From: Brugia malayi
Lineage: Eukaryota > Nematoda > Chromadorea > Rhabditida > Onchocercidae
Direction: 5' to 3'
DNA: 64,000 bases
Assembly (NCBI RefSeq): GCF_000002995.4
Contig: NW_025062475.1
Coordinates: 9,304,187 to 9,368,186, forward strand
Shown: positions 14,901 through 32,488 of the stretch, piece by piece
Position numbering within the stretch: position 1 is the stretch's first letter
Layout: every line of letters starts with the position of its first letter
Translations under genes and position numbers: made by a program
Notes under the pieces: model-generated
Told to the model about the DNA's origin: nothing
The model's input: the letters and a program-made list of their open reading frames with translations, nothing else
The model's database searches: none

Positions 14901-17703
14901 ACAAATGTCAAATAAAAAGACAAGGGGTTGTATGCCATTCAGCGTAATATATCTCATATGTTTTCTATACCAAATAAGCTCACAGTGAACAAATCAGTTA
15001 TTCACAGTTTACTGCCTAATGTTTTTGGAAAATAAAAAATAAATGCATAGCTAACCAGAGGTCCTCTTCCTGCTCCTAAAAGATATACAGCGATGTTTCG
15101 CTCCTCACCAGTTATTTTAACGAGATCCTCAATAGCGTAACAAATCGCTTCACGATATAAATCATATTTTACAGAATCCTCTTCAAAAATTGCATAAGTA
15201 CCCGAGTCAAGATTATCTGCTAATGGTTGTAGAGGCATCTAAAATAAAAGAAAACAGCGTTCCCATTATTCTAATAATTTCTTAGAAATACTACTGAAAC
15301 AAATGTGCTTCAGTCTTGAAATAGAATTTAAGAGTTTTTTCTTTCAAGTCTATCTATTTTTCATCTAACTGTCAGAAAAATACATCAAATGATAGAAATC
15401 AGTATGAAGGAAAGAATCACAATACATACCTGTAAAGTATCGATATACTCCCGATGTCCAAGATATTCAAACAAAACATTATCGTCACTACCGGCAAGTG
15501 CAGCCTCTTTTGACTGAATCGCTTTTTCCTGTATCAGTTGTTTGATCATATTTACGTACTGTAGTCGAAGATGCTCATCAACTTGTTCAGAGCTATTGCA
15601 ATGTATCAACGGTCGTTGTACCACTGATACGAATAAATCCATCAACAGACGGTAATGTGCTCTGTAAATATCAAAATTCTTTTCTTCGAATTTTTATTCA
15701 ATTTTTGGAAATGATGAAAGTGACTTCCTTCTCTTAGTAATGCAAAAAAGCGAGTTATTTGACAGTAATGAAGTGAAATTAGCGGCATATGATCTGAAAG
15801 AATATAGTAAAATAAACAACTTGTTCGTTCTACTATTATCGGAAAGCAACCCACTAATTTGGAAGCGGATCCGCAGAGTTTCACGGTTTATGAACCTACA
15901 TATAAATTATATATATGCACTTAAATCACTTAAAAATGAAAACTGAAAAAGAACAAAGAGAAGCATACGGTGGCAGCGTACATTTGCCGTACTGTCCACT
16001 AGATGTGAAAATGGATGTTTCAATACAAAATGAACACAGTGGCTCAGCATGCCAGCGTTTATACAGTCGTGGTTCCAGGAATTCATCGGCTAGATTAGGA
16101 CATAATCTCAGTCCGACAGCTAACTTCTGCATCGGATAATTGGTGCAAAGACTTCGAAAATCAGCCCATATTCTCCAAATATCACGAACATCTTGTCCGC
16201 AAGCCGCAGCAGGAAGAAGATTTTCATCGGTTGGTAAAAACACCCAAACACTACAATGCTGATTACCATATTCAAATGAGTTTGCTAATGAAGTCACTCA
16301 TTCCTTAGTTGAAAAGGACAACTCCATTCTACAGAATGAAGACTCCTTTCTAGAAATGTGTATTGACGACGTTAAGTATGCTGTTATAGATGTCAGTTGA
16401 ATAACAATTCTTATTTACAGAAACTTAGCGGATCAGATATTACAAAAGGTGATTCTGATCTTCAATCGGTAATAGTGGATGATGTAATATATAAGTAAAT
16501 GAATTTAAGTAATTAAGACCTGTAGGTCATATTCCGCGTCCACATCCACTTTGTCAGTATTTCCGCTAATTTTGGAGAATCACGATGTTTTAATTCCAAT
16601 GTTAATACACGCAACGGCATGTAGGTCATGTAATTAAGCTCCTTTAAGCAAATAAGTTTAATAAATAGCAATTACAAGCATCATAACTAATAATTTTGCC
16701 CAAATTTTTATTGTTGCAATTGTTTCAAAAAAGAAAACACGCATTTAAGAAGGTTCAAAAACTTGCTTTGGATGTAACATGACTAAAAATAATAAAAGAT
16801 TACAAATTCACTAAAATTACCCTTTAATCAAAATTTCAATTTTAATTCAGCGTGATGTACATGGCAAGCATTAAAAATTCAATTTTTTTTTCGTCATGCG
16901 GGATATTACATAAAGCAACAATTACTGTTAAAAGATTAGCTATTGCATATAGCTATAAATAAAATTGGTTTGAACTATAAATATAGAACTATAAATAAAA
17001 ATTATGGTTGGAAAGACAAACTAAGTCAATAATTAAAACAGTAGTGTTTTTCTCAACCTTTTCAATTTCAATGCATGATAAATCTGCCAACCAACTTTCG
17101 TTCGCATCACAATCTATCCAGTCCGATATCCGCCCTATAACATATGTTCCCCATAATTTTACATCAAGTTGCAAATCCGGCAGATCTATCGGTGGTGGAA
17201 TGCCGTTTCTAAAAACATCATAGTATCCTTCATTTTGCAAATAAATTTCGAGTACCATTAGCTAAATTATCTGTCTGTCAGTAATCATCACGTTTTGTAG
17301 AACCACAATAATACAATCACCTAAGTCCCGAAAGAAACCTGAAACTAATCTAAATTGACGATTCAAATAAATTTTGTCACTCATCCAAATTATTTGCTGG
17401 ATAATAAAATTCAATATCTTTTGGTTTAATGCTGATCTAACAAATTATGCGACTTCCGTTCCAATATCCTCTAAAGCTGCAAAAAATGTACACCAGAAAC
17501 ACCAACTTTTCAGGACACCATGATGATCGCTTCATACCACCAACTGGATAATTCATGAAATTGTAGTTCCGAGCTCCAAGTCTCGAACAGTATTCGACAA
17601 TATCTGTATCATGTATGCCATCGCTATCCGTTGCCATCCACCCAACTAACGCCGAAATTTCTACATCGGATACCTGCACCACTTGTTCATCTTCCTGACA
17701 CAT
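11925..17703 (-). CDS. prmt-5: Protein arginine methyltransferase 5 (type II)
   Basis: PRMT5 makes symmetric dimethylarginine on histones, Sm proteins and other targets. Thirteen exons: 17503-17703, 17058-17261, 16520-16641, 15993-16250, 15430-15661, 15056-15238, 14730-14866, 14124-14335, 13618-13750, 13125-13293, 12639-12788, 12302-12370, 11925-11996; 713 residues. The first five exons form the TIM-barrel part. The SAM site is LLGAGRGPL (exon 6), the double-E catalytic loop is [19 protein letters not shown] (exon 8), and the PRMT5-specific phenylalanine appears in YAIFEED (exon 6). The beta-barrel part includes GFAGYF (exon 11) and VWYEW (exon 12); the protein ends in SYFMRL. Reading exon 11 past its GTAAGT donor gives a false C-terminus to 12534. 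A TTCAG acceptor abuts the start codon. The ends of exon 1 and the start of exon 2 are least certain. Confidence 0.95.
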
Positions 17704-18672
17704 CTGAACAACTGTGTTCCAGCTATGGTTAATATTCCAATGCCAGTTACAAAGTTCTACTTCACGACTTTTTTTCCACTTTAACTACTTTACTAAATTA
17801 TGCTAAAAACCATACTGAAATTACAGGAACCATAACTTTTTTCCGACACGGAACCATCTCCAACGAATATGCGTTGGGATAATTTTCAGTGAATTATTAC
17901 AACTAACTTTATACTGAATGTTACCTCTAAAAAATTCTATTTAACTGATATGGCAACCAGAGCTCGAGGACTGTAAATGGAACAAAAGAATTCAGCGTAC
18001 TTTAAAGTAACGAGAGAAATGGAGAATCCTTATCCAGCCTATAACTTCAGTCTAGAAGAGGAACACTAGGGTGACTACAACCTAGAATTCAAACGTTGCA
18101 ACTAATTGTCTATAGAAATGGCATCAAACATTAGCATCGTCTGAGAAATCAATAAAAGTTTTCAATGTATGACAAATTAAATGGGACACAAATTTTTCCA
18201 CTGAAAACAGTAAATCCATGTACTGTAAATTATTTTTACTTTCTTTTCCTCATTCGAAAAGCAAATAAAAGAACTCGACCACAGTGTATGCTTGTTATAT
18301 TTTCAGTCAAATAAACTGATTCAAATCAGTTTAAAACGAGAGAAAAACTGATTCTAACAATTTTACTCTATGAGTAGAACCTATGCATAAAACAAAAACA
18401 CTTCAGAATCGAAATTGAATATGTAAATCTAGTGCTTGTTTAATTTTCTAAAATGATTCGAAAAACAGATAGATTACTGAAGCGAAACAGGTGTCAAGTA
18501 AATCATTACAGAAACAAAACAGTGAAAGCCTAACATGTATAACAGTAAAATATTCTGTTATGTTCCTAATGTTTACAATAATAGCACAATAGAACCTTTT
18601 ACAACATAAACGAAATCAGCTGAATTTAGGATCAAGAAAATCCACTACTAATTAAGATCGGTTTAATAATCA
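17704..18672. other. Spacer between atp-2 and prmt-5
   Basis: Roughly 970 bp without a recognisable exon or RNA gene. It should hold the atp-2 3' UTR and either a prmt-5 promoter or an intercistronic region. TTCAG directly before the prmt-5 ATG (17704-17708) is a candidate trans-splice acceptor. Confidence 0.5.
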
Positions 18673-22588
<3,916 letters not shown>

Positions 22589-24469
22589 AAGACGTGTCTT
22601 TAAAAAAAAGAATTAAGCGATGTTTTAATACAGATGTGTTAGCGACCGCGTACTAATTTAGGATATCTTATAAAATAATTAAAATGAAGAGAACATTTAA
22701 AAATCATGCACTCAGTTTACAAATAAAAATGAATTACAGAAATTAAGGCTTTAAATAAATAAAAACGCCATTAAGTTCTGAATGAAAAAATCTACAGTCT
22801 TAAGGGCACTTAAGAGTTCATCGTCCAGACAACACAGTAGTCCGAGTCTTCTCTCGTGGTTTTAAAATAATAACAGACGAAGCACAACCACTGTCAACAA
22901 TAGATCACTCTCCCGAACGCTCCTACTGCATCTCATTTGGGCACAACACAAAATTCGCACACAAAGAAAAGACGAAAAATTCGACCACCATCAGCAGTAG
23001 AAGCAGCAGCTACTCATCTGTCGTCAAGCGTTGTTTAAGAAGCCATCCTGTAGTGATGCTTACAAATTTAGCACATTTTGTGACCATTTTAACAACTTTA
23101 CCCACTTCGTAATGCAATACATATAAATAAGGATTAAAGTGAGAGAAGCGCTAAGAAATGTAGTGTCGATAAGATTTACTGGAGATACAATCGATAAACG
23201 AACTGAGATTGACAACAATGAAGTAACGCTTTAAAGGATTAATATAACCGTTGATTCGCTAGATCAGTTTCTTCAAGAACTTAGCAAACAAGAACAATAC
23301 ACTAGTCACTATTTTTCTTGCCTAGTTTGCATAGCTTCGCCAATAAACCTATCTCAATAGGAATAGGAAATACGAATACTTTTTGTATAAAGACTCACTG
23401 CCTTACATAGAAAAAACTTTAATGTAAATGCAAAACCTAGATTTTGACTACAGTATAACCACAATTCTACTTTAGATTTTAAGATTAAGAATGCACACAA
23501 AGATATGTTTAACTAGATTTAAGATTTTTTTTAAATATAGTGATACATGCAAAAAGTGAAGGTAACACAGGAATATAATAATTCCTTCATCAACAGAAGC
23601 AGCAGTTTTTTTTTTGATAGACAAGAAAAGAATTGAGGTATAAGTAGTGGGAATCCCTTTTTGTCGAACTGCCTCCTGGTTGAACCCTCCTTGGTTCTTG
23701 GTAAGTTTACCAGATTTAAGATCTTTTTTTTTTGTGTCCCAATGCTTAAGATTTTTTTTTTTAAGATTAGGGATTAAGAATCTTAAGATTAGGACACATG
23801 CAAAACATGAAACTAAAGCAGTACAGATTTCTGTGAGAATCTGTTCTGTGAACACATTCATTTAATTTCCCAGTCCTTATTGTTATAACCTTTTTGCTAC
23901 TAATTTTAATATTTGTAGGGAAGCTAGTAAATCTAAAGCTTCTGCCTCGTTGCAGCATTGCTAATTGTTGCCCTTTCTGTAAATGCTACCACATTACTGC
24001 TTTTTCTATTACAACAACGACTATCTTCCTAAACTTAATTCCTTTCCACTACCATAATTTTCAATTTTTTCAATCAATTTCATCCCTCACTTTTTCTAGT
24101 GCTTCCATATGCATGCCGATGGGACGTTTCTCAACATTGTATCCACAAAGAAAAACCATTATAATTTTACCAAATCAACGTATGTCAATTAACGAAAATG
24201 TAAAAGCAAAAATCGCATCACGGGGAAGTGAGAAACAAAAGAAGGCTCAAACCTAAGACTGTACTGATAGTGAAACATCTCTTTTATGGAAAAATCCGTG
24301 GGAAAATTATTCCTCTCATGTAGCTGGTTGAACAACCGAAATCTGAGTAAAATTAAGGACCGAATTACGATATTCTCATTATACAGCTGTTGCGTCAAAT
24401 TACAACTGTTCTAATGACAAGATGAAGTAAACTTTAAAAAAATCAAAGAGTAAAAAATCTCAGCACGTG
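22589..24469. other. Region upstream of atp-2, low-complexity tracts
   Basis: This 1.9 kb separates the atp-2 start from the end of ran-2. A pyrimidine-rich acceptor-like site (TTTTTTTTAAAG) lies about ten bases before the atp-2 ATG. Around 23700-23800 there are T-runs alternating with TTAAGA-type words. I see no established gene; one possible plus-strand exon at 24100-24256 is listed separately. Confidence 0.45.
24100..24256 (+). other. Possible plus-strand 3' exon, unrecognised
   Basis: A TTTTTCTAG acceptor is followed by an open frame of about 50 codons ending in TAA at 24254-24256. The peptide is basic and looks protein-like, ending in a lysine-, serine- and glutamine-rich tail. No upstream exon could be joined with confidence and I do not recognise the sequence. 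It may be a small gene on the opposite strand between atp-2 and ran-2, or chance. Confidence 0.25.
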
Positions 24470-27400
24470 TCAATGAATTTCTTTGAGTTTCCACTGAAAG
24501 TTCATGGCCTGAATTAGTCGATCAATTCCGACGCTTTGATCCGGATACATCTGTTTCATAGCGCCACTGAAAGTAAATAAATGGTGCTTATTTTGCTCCA
24601 TAAAAAAGAAAGCAATGGGGAGTTCATTGTATTAGGACATAAGACCCGGAAAAGAAAGAGATAAACGTTATGTATTGGTGAAGATAACCGCACGCCAAAA
24701 GTTTCGAAACTTTATAACATCTGTTAAAAATCTGCATAAGCCAACACCTAATAACTTTAACACTGTACATAAGCTGAAAAGAGAATTACAATGAAAAGGC
24801 GATGGTTGGATGCAAGTCTTGGAAATGTCCACGTTTTATCATTGATTCTAATAAGAAGATCACACTGTTGATATCAGTAACTGCTTGAGGAGCTTCTGAC
24901 TGCAGATAATTATAAATGACATAAAAAATTCCACATCAAACCTCCTTAATTAAAAATAATCAGCAGAAAGCATCTTCAAGAACTGAACTTATTAATTAAT
25001 ATAAAAGGTACATCAGTTTTTGATAATCACTTCATTAAAAACTTTTTGATGATAACTTCCATTAAAAGCAAGAAAAGGAAGAGTTGCCATCATTTCGAGC
25101 ATTTAGATTTCTAGTAAAGGGTATTTTTTTTGCAAAATGCTAAATACGTTGACAAAAGCCAATCATACATGAAAAAGTAACAAACCCGAACAACACCTGC
25201 GAATGCCAATAGCTGATTACATATTGATTCTGTCGCTGAAACTGGTTGACGCTTGACTTTTTTCGCTGCAGTCAAAATAGCATCTGCAGTTATTCACACA
25301 AATTGCACTTTACATTTAAGGAATTAGGATAAACATAATTAAAGAACGACATTCCGAAAGATGGTTACTTTCTGTCACTTAAAAAGACGTCCCGCATAAA
25401 TCATTATTTTCGCCAGCTTTCTAGGAACTGTTTTATGATCAGCCGACTCCTATTTCTTTCGCTACGCTCTACGCTCAAAAATTTTAGAAAAAACACACTT
25501 CACAAGTCATCAAAGATTTTATAAGTAGGATTCTAATAAAAAAACGGAACGATAATCCATCTGAAGATTTAAGGGAAATGCTATGCAAAGTATCAATATT
25601 TCTTCGAAAACTTCTTGCTAAAAAAGGAACTGACCTGTCAATGTTACGATCTTCTCTTTCAATACTTGCTTGTTAGAATTTTCCACAGAAAGCAATGCAC
25701 AAAAGGAATACAATAAAGCTGATGTTATTTCCTGAGTCCTTCCATATAAATCAGTCTGAAACATGTAGTAAACGCAGTGATAACCGTAAATACAAAAAAG
25801 AAAATATACTGAAGATAGAATGTCTTACGAAAGTTATATGAACAAAAGATCAGTAACAAGGAAAAAGTAGTATACATGCAGTGTTTCCACAAAAGTTTTC
25901 ATATCCAATAGCAAAACATCCAGCAGAGCAACTGATGGATTTTTTATAAATAAAATTATATCATCCTGAAATTTTTACATAGATAAAAACATTAAAACAA
26001 AACAGAAAAAAATGGTTGCCATAAAATCAATTTACAAACAGTCAGCCACAAAAAAATTATTAGACTCTTGAACTTAACCATAGTTAGGTGCGCGGAACCA
26101 TTATTAAAATTTTCGGTGTATTTATCACCACTTTTATCCCATAGTTTTCGTCCATCGACAATAGATATTTCCTCCACCAAAGAGCCTTGATCACTGCTAT
26201 AAGTGATGCCAGACAAGTCATGTATTTTATCGGCTTGCTTAGATCGTAAAGAGAAGTCAGCAAATAACAACATTACTTTCAGAATGAATTTAAAGAATCC
26301 AGGGAACACAGATGCAAAGCCATATTATTTTACCCTTTTTGCTTCAGTTATTTTACAACATTTAAGTATGGAATTGCCATTCATCTAAAGCAATAAAGAA
26401 AATTAATTCCAATTTTCCTGATCAAAATTCTACCTTTCACTCCCAAAATCCAGAAACTGAATATACGAAAACTCTTCTTTCATTTCACTGAAACGATGTC
26501 CAATATTATTAGAATGCAGCGAAAGCCGTTCCAAATGAAATCCACCACTTGAAAAAATACGTACAATCTGCTGTATTGCATCGGCTCCTAAAGCATTCGA
26601 AGAGAAGTCCAAAACCTATAATTATAGTTTGAAAATAACTGTGAAACAAGCCTTAATATTATAGACATATAAATGAATATCAAATATAATTCCCAAATGA
26701 AATCCAATGCCCAATTTCAAAAGATTTTAAATTAATATGAAATCAAATAACCAATCCAATGGTAGTCTAAATAATCTTTGATAAAAAAGCCGTTATCATA
26801 TCCTATCTCAATTCAAGGATTGGAAAAATTCTACTCAATGCAATTCAGCTAAACCGGTAAGTTTCTGCTACGAATTGTGTAATACAAAACACAATACAGG
26901 ATATTTTACCACTAAAAACTGTTTTGCATCACATATTTTATTACTTCAAATACATTTAAAAACATATATTGCCAAGCATCAAGTAAACTATCAAGTGTAT
27001 ATTCGGCTAAAAAATAATACCTTCAGACGTAGATGTGTTGACGAATTTAAATTTGCTGCCACAGCCAAAATTCCACGCTCATGACAAGCGCAAGAACTGA
27101 GATCCAGAATTTCAAGTGAGCGTAATGAAGGTAATACCTGAAAGTAGTGTTAACTGATTTCCTAATCGGAATTGAAGTGAACAACTAAAATCACGTCCTC
27201 AAATAAGAGATTTATAGTGCGTACGCATATACCCCAATAGAGTTGGTCTTTCAACGAATACACAACAGAGAGCTTCGTCCCATTTTTGTATAACTTGTTA
27301 TTAACAAACAACCTATTTAAAAAATCAGGCAGAAAAGCAACGAGTTTATGATCTACTTACTTCAGCTACAGAAATGGCGCCTTCAAATTCTAACGTATTT

Positions 27401-30400
27401 CCACTGAGAACGATGACCTTCAAGTTTGGATTGCTTCTGAATGCATGAACCAACTGCACCATACCTTCAGCAGTGATACCATTCTGGCTTAGGTTCACTT
27501 CTTCTATGCTCTGCATATTCTGCAGCGGATAAACAATAAAGCTGTTGTTTTCTAACATAAGCTAATATTCTATTTATTTCCATGACTTCACTTTGCTACG
27601 ACAACTCCCTAGTAAGTTGCTCACTTATACTTCTATTAAATGATCAGCAATAATCTTATCTCCAAAGTAACTTTTCACGCTTGTTAATTTTATGCATGAG
27701 TAGATGTCACTTTAAATTTATAACATTGTTATGAATAATGATTCACCATTTCCATACGCTTTCGCAGAACCTCTGCAATTCTCGTGCATGCGTTAATACC
27801 TATGTAGTTTCTATGCAAATCCAAGACCTTCACAAACTTCCGAGACAATAATGCCTGAGTGACAGCTTCCACTACAAATGAAATCCAGATACAAAGCTTG
27901 CTTCTCTATTTGTTTTGTGCATTTCTAATATTTCCCTTTTACACTTTATATCATCAATAGAATTTATCATAAAATGAACATTATTAGTGATTCCTTCATA
28001 AAAGTAAGAAACGAATAACAGAAACAATTAGTAAATAAACGAATCGAATGTTTTATATAACAATGCAGAATCTTATAAACAACATTTATAATAAAAAATA
28101 ATTTTTTCGTAGACTGAGGAGAAATGCAACTCAGTGTCGAGTAGAAATTTTAGCTTAAAAAATTTTTTTTGAGACAAAAAAAAGAACCAAGGCTAAATTT
28201 AAGAAAAGTTATGCTCACCGTCGTCTTCAGAATTCCATTGTTGATTTTTGAATGAAATTACTGTTTGATAGTCATCAGCTTCCAAAGACCTATGAAATGT
28301 GGAACCTGGAATTATTTTACAAATTCATTGCTTATCGGCAAGAAAATTAAAAACCAACCAACAGTTCGAAATAAATATAGCATGGAAGAATTTATATAGA
28401 AAATATGTTTTAAGTACTGCTAGACTGATCTTAAACAGTCCGTTAGTGATTATTTTGCAACAAAGTATCAACGGAACAAAAGAACTGATATTCGCAACTA
28501 GCATAGCACTTTCCTATTTTCACAAAGTATCGAAAATATTTTTAAAAAAGAAACGAAAATACTGTAAGTAGGAATACCATCTTTCATTTTTTCATAACCA
28601 CTTTCATTATTCGAATAACTGGAATGGCTTTCTTCCGAATAAAATTCTTGACAAACGTCATTTCCTTCATCTTCATCCAGTGTCCCTTGATCATCACTGA
28701 AATCATGGCTCGAATAATGAAAATACCATCACCGAACTTACTTCATTGAGTTACAGGCAACAACTGGATAACAGCGTCTGCTTCGAATACATCTCAGTAA
28801 GCATGATAAAATTAAGACTTTATCATCTACTTTAATGCAAGAGAGTTCAAATTGAATAAGATCACCAATCAAGGGTACAAAAGAGAAAGTTTGTTGACCA
28901 ACGTTGTTAGTTTTTGTCAATGTCAGGATATAAGTGTTGTTTAACATACAGCCTATATTTTTTCTTTTTTTTGGAAAGTAAAGCAAACAAAAATTTTTAT
29001 TAGTTCTTTCTTGAAGTACGAACCAACCTTTCTTCGCCCAAATCGATAAAACTATATTTGTTACATTTCGATTTAACTTCGTCAAACTGAGCTCCCATAT
29101 TGTTTGTGTGCAGTACCAGGGATTTCAAATGCAAACCTTGGCTGACTCTGTCAAGAATTATTTCAACCGCACGTGGACTCAGTTCATTCCCTGATAAGTT
29201 GATTTCCTAAAACATACGTAATTTCTGTATGGGAATTCATAAATCGTTGCATTTAAAAAGAAAGCAAAAAGTATACTTTTCACTGTCCTTGACTATTTTG
29301 GTACCGAACCATTTAGATTTTATCGAAATGGAATTTTTTACGCTTTCTATTGATTTAGAAAAAAAATATATTGGCTTAAATTTTATTCTAACCCAACTAC
29401 AGTTTTAACAGAAGATTTCAAATAACAAAGGTGAACACAAAGTAATGAGAACAATATTGGAGGTAACTATATCTGAAGATATAATTCAAATCCATCCATT
29501 CATAGAACTATTGTTTTCAATCAGCTGAAAAAATTCCAAATAGCAGACCTTTAAGTGCGAGTGAGATAACAGAGAAATATTTGAAATTATAGCTAAAGCA
29601 CCTTTATCTCGGCATAAACAGTCACCAAAGTTCAAAATTTCAAGATTCATCAGATCCCGGACTACCTGAAAAAATTGGTAAAAAAAAGAAAAATTGAAAA
29701 TCAAACAAAAGTTCATTAACATCAACAGGGACACCATAACCACAAATTTCTTTTAATACAAAGATTAGTTTTACGAAATTATTTTTGATGTGAATAAGTT
29801 TAATCAAATTATATTTCGGAGGCCTTCGAGTTTGAATCTTATATTTCATTGGTATCGTTGAATTACTATGGATTCATTGATTAATCGTTTCATAGGCAAT
29901 AAAAAGGTATATAGTGGCAATGAAGATCTGCAGAAAAGTTATGTACGATGAAAAGACAAAAAATTACTACAAAAAAGTAATCAAACGCAACAACCTTTGC
30001 CATTGCACAAGCTCCACTCACAGTGAACGTGTTATCACTAAGATTGATTATTCTTAAATTAGGATTATATCGAAATGATTCTGAAAGAGCTTCAATTCCC
30101 TTAGCTCTTATGCCATCTTGATACATCGTTATCTCTTCCAAAGAGCCCAAAACCTGAACAGACTTGCAACTCATTTCCGAGTTTCTGAAGATTAAGTTAG
30201 CTAATAATTTTGAGTGAATCATGATTCCAGCTGGAACTACTAATTTTTAGTTACTTCACCGGAAATATAATTATACACTTTAAACAGATAAAAAAGATTC
30301 TCAACGATAATACTTGGAATGCTTCTGCCAAAGCAAAAGCTCCAGGATCCTCCAAACGATTCCTACCAGCAACAAAAGTTTTTAGTTGAAAAATCTGTCC

Positions 30401-32488
30401 ATCCTTTTGTGCATTTATATGACATCGTATAAGTGCTTTTCCAATAATCTGAAATTTTTTAATAGAAAAGATATAAATCTGTTCGAGATGAATTCAAAAA
30501 TTGAATTATGCTAAATCTAATTACAAAATGTTTAAAATTAATTTGCCTTTCCTCCAGCGCCTAAGCCATTGTTATTCAATTTCAGTACTTCTAGCGAATA
30601 TGCCGAAGAACTTTCCAGGAACTCCTCAAGTCCTTTTGCTCCAACTGGGCCGAATGCATTATCCGAAAGGTCTAATTCGACTAATCGAGTCCCACATCTG
30701 ATCATGGAACCACACAGGAAACGCTAAAAGTTTCACTTTGTGTTTCTCTTCAAAATATGTTTGAAATTAAAAAAAAAAAATAAGGAATGAACGTATGTGA
30801 CTGCAAAATCCTTCAACTTCTAGCATATTGACATGAAGTTTAGACGAAAACTTGTCTGAGTAAAATGATATTTCCACATAATAAGCCAAATCATGTTATC
30901 AAGAGTATGAGAGCTCTCAACATCAGATATATTTAGATTTAGAATAATTTAAAATCACTTTTCCGCAATTGAATTCGCCTACTCTAAGGTAAATCTTTTT
31001 TAAAATATAACAATGAAGTCGAACCAGAATTGGAGGAATCTCTTCTTTCAGTCGTCCGGTAAACATATCACTCCACAATGCTCGCTGGAAGTAACTGATT
31101 GGAGTTAAAGAAGTTAAGGATAAAGAACCATATATATACATATATATATATATATTTATAATCAATGAGGCACCATCTCTAGATTGAAATTCCAACGAAT
31201 TAAATGACATCAGTGACCACCTCAAATTAATATCCAAAACTGCTGGTTATCCAAATCCACATGAAATCATGGAAATGGTAAGTTATGGAAAAAGCCAAAG
31301 GCAAATTGAAACAGTCTGGCATTTGAGTTTGTCATTATCTTGCTTTCATAACTTACTTTTTTCTTCTTTTCTGCAACTGAAATAGTTCCGTCTCACGCAT
31401 TTTAACTTTCGTGCAAATTCGCAGTTAGCTTTGCAACTTTGTGAATCTAATCAACTGGAGAGATTCGTGAATCTTTATGATTTATGAACATAGGAAAAAT
31501 GAAATAGAATTGAACCTCAGTTCTAATATGGACAAGTGCTAAAGTAGTAAATACAAAAAAAGTATGCGTAAAGCGATAAAAAAGGTTTTTCATTAAATAA
31601 AATGTAACTACTGATCGACTAATATAATACAGCAATTGCAAAATAAAATACATATGAGTATACAGTTGGCCTATAATAACAAATGATAGGTTTTAGAAAA
31701 GAGAAAGCCCTGATCGCTCTGACCACCAATTTCTAAATATGTTCTTAAGTTTAAAGTCTATAATCTACAAAATCGAAACTCAAATAGAAATCCGAAATCT
31801 GTAGACATATTCTTGGCAAGATGAGTCAGGAACTCGATTTAGTTACGAATTGTTTTGTTTTCTGGAATTTATTTAAATAACGTCATAAAATAAAATAACC
31901 TTTAGTTCAGGATGAAATTCTAGTGCATGAGAAAGTCGCTCTCCAGCTCCAACGCCTATAGTGTTACCTCTTAATTCTAGAACTTCTACAATATGAGCAT
32001 TCTCTATAACTTTCGCCATTTTTTCAGCTAAAACAAGTACTTCATATCTTCTTAGAAAACACATTGAACAACATTATGGCTATCTCATTAATTTAAATTG
32101 GACATTTAAAATATTCAATAAAAAACAGGACACAAGAACTGAACTAGTCATCCTACTTAATCAATCAAGTGAAGACTTCCATAAAGATCTTCGTTAGGAC
32201 TAATACTAAAAACTATAGCTATCTCAAAAGATTATTAAAATTGAAAAATAAAAAAATTCAAAATTTTGGAGAAATCACATGCAAATTTATGAAATATCCC
32301 TAACATTCACAACTTTCGCAATCTTATGAATTCCTTTTAGTTATTTCCTTACAACAAGCATAAGTCAAGAAATTTTCAAAACAAGAAAAAAAGCGTAATA
32401 ATAAACCATCATTTTCGTTATCCAATTTTTGCTGTTCGTCACGGAATGAAAGCATCCATTCACCATTTACCTCGACCGACTCCTTCAT
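24470..32488 (-). CDS. ran-2: RanGAP with two fused leucine-rich-repeat domains
   Basis: RanGAP stimulates GTP hydrolysis by Ran and so drives the nucleocytoplasmic gradient and spindle assembly. Twenty exons keep one frame of 813 residues: 32407-32488, 31900-32027, 31025-31084, 30547-30723, 30314-30448, 29995-30153, 29549-29665, 29028-29206, 28578-28696, 28219-28305, 27747-27871, 27361-27519, 27021-27137, 26434-26615, 26079-26193, 25876-25965, 25635-25755, 25197-25283, 24790-24895, 24470-24566. Exons 1-9 are a complete RanGAP repeat domain: WSDMFTGRL..EIPP, LVELDLSDNAFGP, LNNNGLG, FVAGRNRLE, INLSDNTFT, ILNFGDCL, then an acidic tail. Exons 10-15 repeat the scheme of exons 1-2 and 6-9 with the same phases and nearly the same lengths (159 and 117 bases exactly), but lack the equivalent of exons 3-5. 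Exons 16-20 give an all-helical C-terminal domain. Intron 4 starts with GC. Copy two has no ATG of its own at its first exon. Confidence 0.85.
31130..31156. repeat. TA dinucleotide tract in a ran-2 intron
   Basis: A run of TA units, interrupted once, just upstream of ran-2 exon 3 on the minus strand. Confidence 0.8.
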
